Below are positions 1 to 5,022 of a DNA stretch of 5,156 nucleotides, piece by piece (position 1 is the first letter of the stretch; every line of letters begins with the position of its first letter). The DNA comes from Chloroflexota bacterium (GTDB taxonomy: Bacteria; Chloroflexota; Anaerolineae; Promineifilales; Promineifilaceae): the NCBI GenBank assembly GCA_024640485.1, contig JAHEEY010000351.1, positions 1 to 5,156 on the forward strand, read 5' to 3'. The notes beneath the pieces are model-generated. The model saw only the letters and a list, made by a program, of their open reading frames with translations, searched no databases and was not told where the DNA came from. The position numbers and the translations under genes are program-made.

Positions 1-618
1 GATAATGGGGTCCTGGTTTACCCGGCAGTGAGCGGCGTCGATGATGCTGAGAATATAGTCGACCGCTTCTTCCTGGTTGCCTTCGGAATTGACCACGAGG
101 TAGTTGAACTCCTTGACCCGCTTCAGTTCCTGGCGGGCAGTGGCGATGCGCAAATTGAGCCCTTCTGCCGTCTCAGATTTACGCTCGCGCAGCCGCTTCA
201 CCATCGACTCTTCAGATTCAGTGGTCAAGAACACCAAGATGGCGTTGGGGATCAGTTTCCGGATGGTAGCGGCTCCCTGGACATCGACACGCATGATCAC
301 ATCTCTGCCGCTGGCTAAGGCATCTCGGATATGCTTCTTGGGGATCCCTTTGTAATCGTTATAAACCACGGCATACTCCAGCAGTTCGTTTTCCTCGATC
401 ATGCGGGCGAAGCCATCGCTGCTGACGAAATAATAATCGTACCCCTCCACTTCGCCCTCGCGTATAGGCCGGGTGGTAGCGGTTACCACAAAGTAAAAGC
501 TGTCCGGGCGCCGCTCGATAAGGCGGCGGGCAATGGTATCCTTGCCCACGCCGGAGGGGCCGGAGATAACCAAAAGGACTGGATGACGTTGGCGATTGTA
601 TAGCTCTTCGTGAAGCAT
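1..618 (-). CDS. gmk: Guanylate kinase (GMP kinase), 3' end cut by window edge
   Basis: Cytosolic enzyme phosphorylating GMP/dGMP to GDP/dGDP with ATP, essential for guanine nucleotide supply. Reading the minus strand from the ATG at 618-616 gives 206 codons without a stop up to base 1. Visible motifs: P-loop GPSGVGKDT at residues 20-28; the GMP-binding block TTRPIREGEVEGYDYYF at 48-64 (T48, R50, E56, G59, Y62 class residues); E81 and Y86 followed by YKGIPK in the second GMP-contact loop, where many family members have a YGTP-type sequence; DVQGA at 112-116; and a LID-type Arg-rich stretch (KRLRERK) beyond. The family is usually about 190-210 residues, so only a few C-terminal residues should be missing. 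A Shine-Dalgarno-like AGGTG (forward 624-628) sits 5 nt before the ATG. Divergent from the zinc-ribbon gene. Identification is secure from the motifs. Confidence 0.96.
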   Translation of the reverse strand, partial: MLHEELYNRQRHPVLLVISGPSGVGKDTIARRLIERRPDSFYFVVTATTRPIREGEVEGYDYYFVSSDGFARMIEENELLEYAVVYNDYKGIPKKHIRDALASGRDVIMRVDVQGAATIRKLIPNAILVFLTTESEESMVKRLRERKSETAEGLNLRIATARQELKRVKEFNYLVVNSEGNQEEAVDYILSIIDAAHCRVNQDPII

Positions 619-620
619 AG

Positions 621-648
621 TTGCACCTAATATTGGTAAAAGTATAAT
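621..648 (+). promoter_or_regulatory. Candidate promoter for the zinc-ribbon gene
   Basis: A perfect -10 hexamer TATAAT lies at 643-648 on the plus strand. The sequence 16 nt upstream is TTGCAC (621-626), a poor -35 that matches only its TTG. The predicted start near 655 gives a leader of about 36 nt before the ATG at 691. The -10 overlaps the -10 of the oppositely directed gmk promoter, so the two RNA polymerases would compete for the same bases. Confidence 0.45.
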
Positions 649-670
649 GATTCTATCATTTCTAATTCAA
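641..670 (-). promoter_or_regulatory. Candidate sigma70-type promoter for gmk
   Basis: On the minus strand, TTGAAT (forward 665-670) is separated by 18 nt from TATACT (forward 641-646). Both hexamers are close to the vegetative consensus and the expected start of transcription lies roughly 15 nt before the gmk ATG, leaving the AGGTG ribosome site inside the transcript. This is seen by eye only. Confidence 0.5.
646..660. promoter_or_regulatory. Perfect palindrome between divergent promoters, possible operator
   Basis: AATGAT-TCT-ATCATT is a perfect inverted repeat with 6-bp arms and a 3-bp centre. It starts inside the plus-strand TATAAT and lies between the -10 and -35 of the minus-strand promoter, where a bound dimeric regulator could affect both genes. 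The arms are AT-rich and the spacer is AT-rich in general, so chance is a real alternative. Confidence 0.3.
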
Positions 671-690
671 GTGAGGCGAATAAGTTTAAG

Positions 691-1077
691 ATGCCTGTAT
701 ATGAATTTCGTTGTCAAAGCTGCCGCCGGCTGGTTAGGCTGACCATCTCTTTTGCCGAGTATGGAAAAACCGAACCTGCCTGCCCCCATTGTCAGAGCAA
801 GGAGCTGAAACGACGCATCAACCGGGTGGCTCTGGCGAAGTCAGAAGACGCCCGCATGGACAGCATGATGGATGAGTCCGCCTTGTCTGGAATTGACGAA
901 GACGACCCCAAATCGATGGGGCGGTTCATGCGCAAGATGAGCCGAGAGATGGGTGAAGATATGGGTGACGATTTCAATGAAGTCGTAGATCGTCTAGAAA
1001 GCGGCGAGTCTCCCGAATCCATCGAGCAATCCATACCTGGCCTGGGGGCGGACACCCCTGGCGGCGACTTCATGTAA
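691..1077 (+). CDS. FmdB-family zinc-ribbon protein
   Basis: A 128-residue cytosolic protein of the FmdB-type small zinc-ribbon family (often annotated as putative regulatory protein, function not firmly known). The N-terminus MPVYEFRC is the family signature. Zinc ligands are two CxxC pairs, C8-x2-C11 and C31-x2-C34 (CPHC), about 20 residues apart. After the ribbon comes a basic patch (KELKRRINR, 37-45), then a long acidic tail unusually rich in Met (M56, M59, M60, M76, M80, M83, M87, M91), with a predicted helix around 73-103, and a Gly/Pro-rich end. FmdB proteins range from about 60 to over 100 residues, so this is a long member. The ribosome site is weak: GTGAGGCG (671-678) ends 12 nt before the ATG. 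The gene stands alone between its own promoter region and a convergent terminator. Family is clear; the molecular role is not predictable from sequence. Confidence 0.9.
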   Translation: MPVYEFRCQSCRRLVRLTISFAEYGKTEPACPHCQSKELKRRINRVALAKSEDARMDSMMDESALSGIDEDDPKSMGRFMRKMSREMGEDMGDDFNEVVDRLESGESPESIEQSIPGLGADTPGGDFM

Positions 1078-1096
1078 GCAATGGTTGATGTTAGGT

Positions 1097-1134
1097 AGAA
1101 TCCAGTAATTTTTCGCAGAAAAATACCGGATTCT
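1097..1134. terminator. Long hairpin in convergent intergenic region
   Basis: AGAATCC (1097-1103) pairs with GGATTCT (1128-1134), and further in ATTTTTC pairs with GAAAAAT around a GCA loop, interrupted by one A/C mismatch and one bulged A. The 38-nt element lies 20 nt after the stop of the zinc-ribbon gene and is read by transcripts from both sides. It lacks a GC-rich stem and a downstream T-tract, so it may act as an RNA-stabilising or partial terminator hairpin rather than a classical intrinsic terminator. Confidence 0.45.
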
Positions 1135-1142
1135 CCTCGAGG

Positions 1143-1191
1143 AAAAGCGGGTAGAAGGCAGTTCGAGAATTTCAAAAGCTTTCCCGCTTTT
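1143..1191. terminator. Probable bidirectional terminator repeat after tmk
   Basis: AAAAGCGGG (1143-1151) and CCCGCTTTT (1183-1191) form a perfect 9-bp inverted repeat whose end is 2 nt from the tmk stop. In both directions the GC core is preceded by A residues and followed by TTTT, the arrangement expected of a bidirectional intrinsic terminator, although the 31-nt loop is long. A second, shorter fold is possible: AAAAGC (1174-1179) with GCTTTT (1186-1191) around a 6-nt loop. Position between convergent genes supports a terminator role. Confidence 0.5.
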
Positions 1192-1193
1192 AC

Positions 1194-1859
1194 CTAAGTT
1201 GTGGAGGCTCGGCGAGCCTGATGCCGGCCCGGCTTCACATCACCACCCCGCGCTCTGGCGAACACAATTTCCTGCAGCTCAGCCTGCACCAAAGGCACCG
1301 GCCTATCGGCGTTGATCTGAATCCATCGGGCCGGATCGGCGGCGACCAGCTGCTGGTACCCCTGCCTGACTCGCTGGTGAAAGGCGACCGCTTCCAAATC
1401 CAGACGGTTCATCTCATCACCGCCGTCCTTACGGCGTGCCAACCCCCGTTCCACATCGATATCTAGAAGCAGCGTCAAATCGGGCTGCAGGCCGCCGGTG
1501 GCAAATCGGGTGATATTCGCCAGATCGCCTAGATTCAGGCCGCGACCATATCCCTGATAGGCAAGGGTGCTGTCAGCGTAACGATCGCACAGCACGATTT
1601 TCCCTTCTGCAAGCGCCGGCTGGATGATTTCGCGCACTAATTGAGCCCGGGAAGCTGAATACAACAAGATCTCTGCGGCTGATGTCATTTTCTTGTTGCC
1701 GACATCATGAAGCACATCGCGAATTTGATCGCCGATGTCGGAGCCGCCAGGCTCCCTGGTTTCCACCACTGTAAATCCCTGCTGTCTCAAAAACGCGGCT
1801 AACAAGGTGATTTGGGTTGACTTTCCACTGCCCTCTGGGCCTTCAAAAGTAATGAACAT
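1194..1859 (-). CDS. tmk: Thymidylate kinase (dTMP kinase)
   Basis: Cytosolic enzyme converting dTMP to dTDP with ATP, the common step of de novo and salvage dTTP synthesis. The 221-residue product shows the family motifs in order: P-loop GPEGSGKST at 7-15, TREPGG at 34-39, DRY at 92-94 followed by DSTLAYQG (the dTMP-contact region, 96-103), and LLLDIDVERGLARRKD at 130-145, where the arginines R142-R143 lie in the LID, as in bacterial (E. coli-like) enzymes. Length is slightly over the usual 205-215 because of a basic Arg/Gly tail after about residue 203. The ATG at 1859 is the first possible start, since an in-frame TAG lies 6 nt upstream (forward 1866-1868). No good Shine-Dalgarno precedes it. 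It follows the R3H ATPase gene by 107 bp on the same strand and is probably the last gene of that operon, ending at the convergent terminator. Confidence 0.96.
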   Translation of the reverse strand: MFITFEGPEGSGKSTQITLLAAFLRQQGFTVVETREPGGSDIGDQIRDVLHDVGNKKMTSAAEILLYSASRAQLVREIIQPALAEGKIVLCDRYADSTLAYQGYGRGLNLGDLANITRFATGGLQPDLTLLLDIDVERGLARRKDGGDEMNRLDLEAVAFHQRVRQGYQQLVAADPARWIQINADRPVPLVQAELQEIVFARARGGDVKPGRHQARRASTT

Positions 1860-1862
1860 AGT

Positions 1863-1915
1863 TTAGCTAATTTGAACCATCACCAGATCACCTCTGGTAG
1901 AACTCAAGTCTTGAG
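1863..1915 (-). promoter_or_regulatory. tmk leader: two small hairpins and a five-codon mini-ORF
   Basis: In the 107-bp gap before tmk the transcript can form CTCAAG-CTTGAG (1903-1915, one-base centre) and ACCAGA-GGTGA-TCTGGT (1882-1898, five-base loop). The loop of the second holds a GGTGA that is a plausible ribosome site for a tiny ORF, ATG at 1880 reading MVQIS, whose TAA at 1865-1863 ends 3 nt before the tmk ATG. Since tmk lacks its own clear Shine-Dalgarno, translational coupling through this mini-ORF is possible. No convincing promoter is seen here. The pairing is direct observation; function is inference. Confidence 0.3.
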
Positions 1916-1966
1916 ATCGTGTCGCCGGCGGTTGATTCCTCGGGGCATGAAGCATCCGTCGCTCGC

Positions 1967-3634
1967 CTAACTGCGCCGCTCTTTGAACACGCGCACGTAG
2001 CGGCGCGGTTCTGTGCCGTAGCTGTGGGAGATCAGGTTGGCCTGGCGGGCCAATTGGTGCTGGTAGCGGCGTATCGATGAACCCACCGGGTTCAAGTTGA
2101 CCCCCGGCTGCCCGGCATTAACCAGCTGGATGGCCCGCTCCGCCTCGGCGATAGCGGTCTCAAAGGTGCCTGGTGCTTCCACCGACAGCTCACATGCTTG
2201 TATCAGGAAATGCTCCATCTGAGCGATGGTATTGGCTCGCAAGATATAGACAGGTGTTCGGCGGCGTTCGGCATCGCTGATAAGCTGCCGCCGCTTGCGG
2301 TAATAGCTCTTCAGAGTGACCAGGACATCAGCATCTGACAGCTGGTCAACGATGTAAATCTGCGCCTGCAGATGGCGGGCTGCCTGCCGAAGCCGGTTGC
2401 GGGCCACGCCGTAGGCAAACACATTCAGTATTTTCCCTGGAGCCGGCTCTTCCGCCGCCGCAGCGGCAGCAGGCAGTTCTATTTGCCCATCCGCTTCGCT
2501 AAACAGCACCCGCTCGCCGTTCCGTCGTCCGTCAGCACCCTGCGCAGGGGCTGATTCCCGGCCGCCGCGAGTCTCGCGGGTGGGCCTGCCGGCGCCGCCA
2601 TTTCGGCGCCCGGTAACCGCGGAGGAGGTGACCAGCATCTGAGTTTTCTCGATCTGAATCTCGTCCGCTTTGTTTCGAGATCGCAGTTCCACCGGAAATG
2701 CTTCACCGCGCAGCATGGAATCTACCGAAGTGGTCACGTCCAGGTGGGCCAGGAGCTGCTGCCTATCTTGAATTTCGACCAGCACATCAAAAGTGGGCGG
2801 CGCCCGACGCTCCAGCACTGTTTTCTGGGTGCCCCGCCGGCGGGCTTCTTCATCCGAAAGGGTGACGCTCTCGATACCGCCGACCAGATCTGACAGGGTC
2901 GGATTTAGCAGGATATTTTCCAGGGTGTTGCCGTGGGCAGTGCCGATGAGCTGGACACCGCGCTCGTTGATCGTGCGGGCAGCGGACGCTTCCCGCTCGC
3001 GGCCGATCTCATCGATGACAATAACTTCGGGGTTGTGATTCTCCACCGCCTCGATCATGGTTTCATGCTGGTGGGCAGGGTGAGGCACCTGCATCCGCCG
3101 CGCCTGACCGACGGCAGGATGGGGGATATCCCCATCGCCACCAATTTCATTGGAGGTGTCGACAATAATGACCCGCTTCTTTTCCGCCAGCACCCGGGCC
3201 ACTTCACGCAGCATGGTTGTCTTTCCCACTCCGGGACGGCCCAGAAGCAGCACGCTGTGTCCTTCTCGGACAATATCGGCGATGATATCGATTGTCCCGT
3301 ACACGGCCCGGCCCACGCGGCAGGTAAGTCCAACCACCTGCCCTCGGCGATTGCGAATGCCGGCGATACGGTGCAGGGTCCGGGCGATCCCCGCCCGGTT
3401 ATCGTCATCAAAATTGCCGATGCCGCTGACCACCAATTCGATTTCCGCCTCGGTAATCTCACTTGGGTGCAGCACCAGCTCGCCGCTCACGTAACGGGCA
3501 GTTGGCAGCCGTCCAAGATCCATGACGATTTCCAACAGTTCGTCTAGATTTTGATTATGCTCGATCTTCTCACGAATTCGAGCAGGCAGTATAGATAGCA
3601 GTGCCTGTAGATCTTCTTTCGCTTTTGTTTCCAT
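1967..3634 (-). CDS. SpoIIIAA/Ycf45-like AAA ATPase with C-terminal R3H domain
   Basis: A 555-residue predicted cytosolic ATPase and nucleic-acid binder. Domains: N-terminal region 1-110 with a helical start and the LPTARY/GIGNFDDDNRAGI segment typical of SpoIIIAA-like proteins; ATPase core about 110-300 with Walker A GRPGVGKTT (132-140), DTSNEIGGDGD (159-169), Walker B VIVIDEIGRE (204-213) and GTAHG (231-235); a low-complexity Gly/Arg/Ala/Pro linker about 338-400; a conserved alpha/beta block about 401-485 (DADVLVTLKSYYRKR, TPVYILRANTIAQ); and an R3H domain about 505-550 with its R-x3-H signature R522-H526 and RRYVRVF near the end. No signal peptide or membrane segment. The start is supported by GGAAG 5 nt upstream (forward 3640-3644). 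Related proteins occur as stage III sporulation protein AA (without R3H) and plastid Ycf45. R3H domains bind single-stranded nucleic acid; the target here is unknown. It shares an operon with the GNAT-like gene upstream and tmk downstream. Confidence 0.92.
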   Translation of the reverse strand: METKAKEDLQALLSILPARIREKIEHNQNLDELLEIVMDLGRLPTARYVSGELVLHPSEITEAEIELVVSGIGNFDDDNRAGIARTLHRIAGIRNRRGQVVGLTCRVGRAVYGTIDIIADIVREGHSVLLLGRPGVGKTTMLREVARVLAEKKRVIIVDTSNEIGGDGDIPHPAVGQARRMQVPHPAHQHETMIEAVENHNPEVIVIDEIGREREASAARTINERGVQLIGTAHGNTLENILLNPTLSDLVGGIESVTLSDEEARRRGTQKTVLERRAPPTFDVLVEIQDRQQLLAHLDVTTSVDSMLRGEAFPVELRSRNKADEIQIEKTQMLVTSSAVTGRRNGGAGRPTRETRGGRESAPAQGADGRRNGERVLFSEADGQIELPAAAAAAEEPAPGKILNVFAYGVARNRLRQAARHLQAQIYIVDQLSDADVLVTLKSYYRKRRQLISDAERRRTPVYILRANTIAQMEHFLIQACELSVEAPGTFETAIAEAERAIQLVNAGQPGVNLNPVGSSIRRYQHQLARQANLISHSYGTEPRRYVRVFKERRS

Positions 3635-3754
3635 TTACACTTCCGTCATACCCATCATGCGCTTAGCGCTCACGATGGTAAATCTTCCGGTTCAAATCAC
3701 CCTGCCCGACCCGCTGAGTGATCCGTATGCGCGGGGCAGAGTTCTCGATCCGTG
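3635..3754 (-). other. Intergenic gap between GNAT-like and R3H ATPase genes
   Basis: A 120-nt gap in an otherwise tight same-strand pair. I see no strong promoter. The frame of the upstream gene meets stops at 3757-3755, 3694-3692 and 3637-3635; the last TAA abuts the ATPase ATG (TAAATG) and closes a seven-codon ORF starting at 3658 (MMGMTEV). The -1 frame, by contrast, is open through most of the gap until TAA at 3665-3663, which would leave only 28 nt before the next gene. This is the basis for suspecting a frameshifted C-terminus of the GNAT-like gene. Confidence 0.5.
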
Positions 3755-4756
3755 TCATTGCCGGCATTTCTGGTGCTTTTGCCCCGGCGCCTGGAACCGC
3801 GGCACCATTGGCGCCGAAACCGGGATCCCCTGGGCATCCAGCGCCACCGACATTTCCGGCATGGGCTTCTGCTGATGATGGACCGTATGCTTGACCATCA
3901 CCGCCTGGCTGTTCCATAAAAGGAACCCCGCCCTTTCCATTGGGCCCTGCAGCCAGCTCTGATACCGCCGGACACAGCAGTAGACCGGATGTGGGGTTTT
4001 ATCAGGAATGACTTCCAGGGCAGCGTGAATAATCTGATCAACCTGCGCTTCTGCATTAGGATGAATGAACAATCGGATCCAGGTAGCGATGGATCCGGTG
4101 TGTACATGGACAAACGCGGTCAATTCTCCGGCCTCTCGCAAAACCCAACATTCACCGCTGTCCAGCGGCGTCACCGGCTCGACCAATTGAACCAGGCGCG
4201 GCACCGTGTTGGCATAGAGCAGCTGGATTTCCCAATCATCCATCGGCTGGCGCGGCCTCAGCAATTTCGTCTGTTCGCCTCGCTCATCCCAGCTGATTGC
4301 CCAGATATCCTGACGGGTATAGATGGCGAAGCCCGCATGGCGCAAGATCGGCAGTTCATCACCGGTCTCGCTCACTTCCGCCACCACACTGTGAACACCT
4401 CGCCGCCCCGCATTGGCAACCGCGTGATCCAGCAATGGCAGCCACACCTTCTCATTGATGTCAGCAGACGACTCGGTATCGGCTGCCGCGGCATCGTCCA
4501 GCGCACATGTGGAGCCTAAGAACAAAATGCGGCCCAGATGCGCTTCTTTCTCCAGATACAGCTGGATGAAACCTGCTTCATCGTTCCCTTTCAATTTCCA
4601 GACGTAAGTGGGGAAATCGCCGCCGACCATACTCAGTAAGGCACCTCTGAGCGGGTGCGGGCCGCCTGTTAAAGCTGGCTCCGTGTACAAAGAGACACCC
4701 CGTTCACTCAAGCGGCGAACCAGTGCAAAATCACGAAGATCAAAGGGTCGTATCAT
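3755..4756 (-). CDS. Tandem GNAT-fold acetyltransferase-like protein
   Basis: A 333-residue protein that reads as two GNAT-like modules. Module 1, about 1-155, opens with IRPFDLRDFALVRRL, the usual first strand and helix of GNATs, and ends with ELPILRHAGFAIYTRQDIWAI (134-154), matching the strand 5/strand 6 region. Module 2, about 178-292, has ELTAFVHVHTGSIATWIRLFIHP (211-233), a helix, then PVYCCVRRYQSWLQGPMERAGF (257-278). Neither module shows a clear Q/R-x-x-G-x-G/A acetyl-CoA loop, so catalysis is uncertain and the substrate unknown. I chose ATG at 4756: it gives the standard GNAT opening and GTGAG lies 5-9 nt upstream; a GTG at 4765 would add three residues (MSL). The last 30 or so residues after GNAT module 2 are Pro/Gln-rich and may be frameshifted. 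First gene of the probable operon with the R3H ATPase and tmk. Confidence 0.75.
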   Translation of the reverse strand: MIRPFDLRDFALVRRLSERGVSLYTEPALTGGPHPLRGALLSMVGGDFPTYVWKLKGNDEAGFIQLYLEKEAHLGRILFLGSTCALDDAAAADTESSADINEKVWLPLLDHAVANAGRRGVHSVVAEVSETGDELPILRHAGFAIYTRQDIWAISWDERGEQTKLLRPRQPMDDWEIQLLYANTVPRLVQLVEPVTPLDSGECWVLREAGELTAFVHVHTGSIATWIRLFIHPNAEAQVDQIIHAALEVIPDKTPHPVYCCVRRYQSWLQGPMERAGFLLWNSQAVMVKHTVHHQQKPMPEMSVALDAQGIPVSAPMVPRFQAPGQKHQKCRQ

Positions 4757-4765
4757 CAGACTCAC

Positions 4766-4794
4766 AGTTTATCAGCGGCAGCATTTCCAAGCAA
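4766..4794 (-). promoter_or_regulatory. Candidate promoter for the GNAT-R3H-tmk operon
   Basis: On the minus strand TTGCTT (forward 4789-4794) is followed after exactly 17 nt by TAAACT (forward 4766-4771). The predicted transcription start is at about 4759, only a few nt before the ATG at 4756, which would make the first message leaderless or nearly so and would exclude the alternative GTG start at 4765. Hexamer matches are moderate. Confidence 0.4.
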
Positions 4795-4865
4795 GATCGA
4801 AGCAGCCGCCAACATCCCGGTACTGGCACACGCTTTCTCATCCTGTTCTTATGAAAAAAGAAACG

Positions 4866-4874
4866 TGCTATAAT
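4866..4874 (+). promoter_or_regulatory. Extended -10 promoter for the sdh operon
   Basis: TGCTATAAT carries a perfect TATAAT (4869-4874) with the upstream TGn of an extended -10. The -35 region at 17-nt spacing is TTCTTA (4846-4851), a weak match, which is acceptable for extended -10 promoters. Transcription would start near 4881, giving a leader of about 140 nt before sdhC. Confidence 0.55.
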
Positions 4875-4880
4875 CACGCC

Positions 4881-5022
4881 AAAGCTCAGAGGCTTGAGTT
4901 GGCGCTCGAGTGGCGTGGTTGGCCCGTCCGATTCCCGCCAGGACTCCTCTTCGGGGTTAGGCATAACGACACATGCAGCACACTCATGCAGCCAGACGCA
5001 CTCTTACAGGAGAATCAATTTT
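4881..5022 (+). other. Long 5' leader of sdhC with short repeats
   Basis: About 140 nt without a gene. It contains an imperfect head-to-tail repeat, CTTGAGTTGGCG (4893-4904) followed at once by CTCGAGTGGCG (4905-4915), and a perfect 8-nt direct repeat CATGCAGC at 4972-4979 and 4985-4992 (13-nt period). No known riboswitch or strong terminator hairpin is recognised. A strong ribosome site AGGAGA lies at 5008-5013, 9 nt before the sdhC ATG. Confidence 0.45.

Noticed and set aside
792..1175. 127-codon minus-strand frame opposite the zinc-ribbon gene
   Set aside because: Antisense to a clear FmdB-type protein with CxxC pairs; Ser/Arg-rich shadow that would also cross the terminator region.
2933..3547. 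204-codon open frame on the plus strand
   Set aside because: Lies entirely antisense to the motif-rich R3H ATPase gene, has no recognisable domain and is explained by GC-rich codon structure on the other strand.
3689..3698. GGTTCAAATC resembling a tRNA T-loop
   Set aside because: The flanking bases cannot form a T-stem, and no acceptor stem, D-arm or anticodon arm can be built around it on either strand.
3663..3917. 84-codon minus-strand frame as an independent gene
   Set aside because: Two thirds overlap the end of the GNAT-like gene and its first half is low-complexity Gly/Ala/Pro; kept only as evidence for a possible frameshift.
3989..4519. 176-codon open frame on the plus strand
   Set aside because: Antisense to the GNAT-like gene; composition rich in Arg/His/Gln typical of shadow frames and no ribosome site.
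4946..4957. Short hairpin with a TTCG loop in the sdhC leader
   Set aside because: Only three pairs, one a G-T wobble, and no T-tract follows; too weak to call a terminator.
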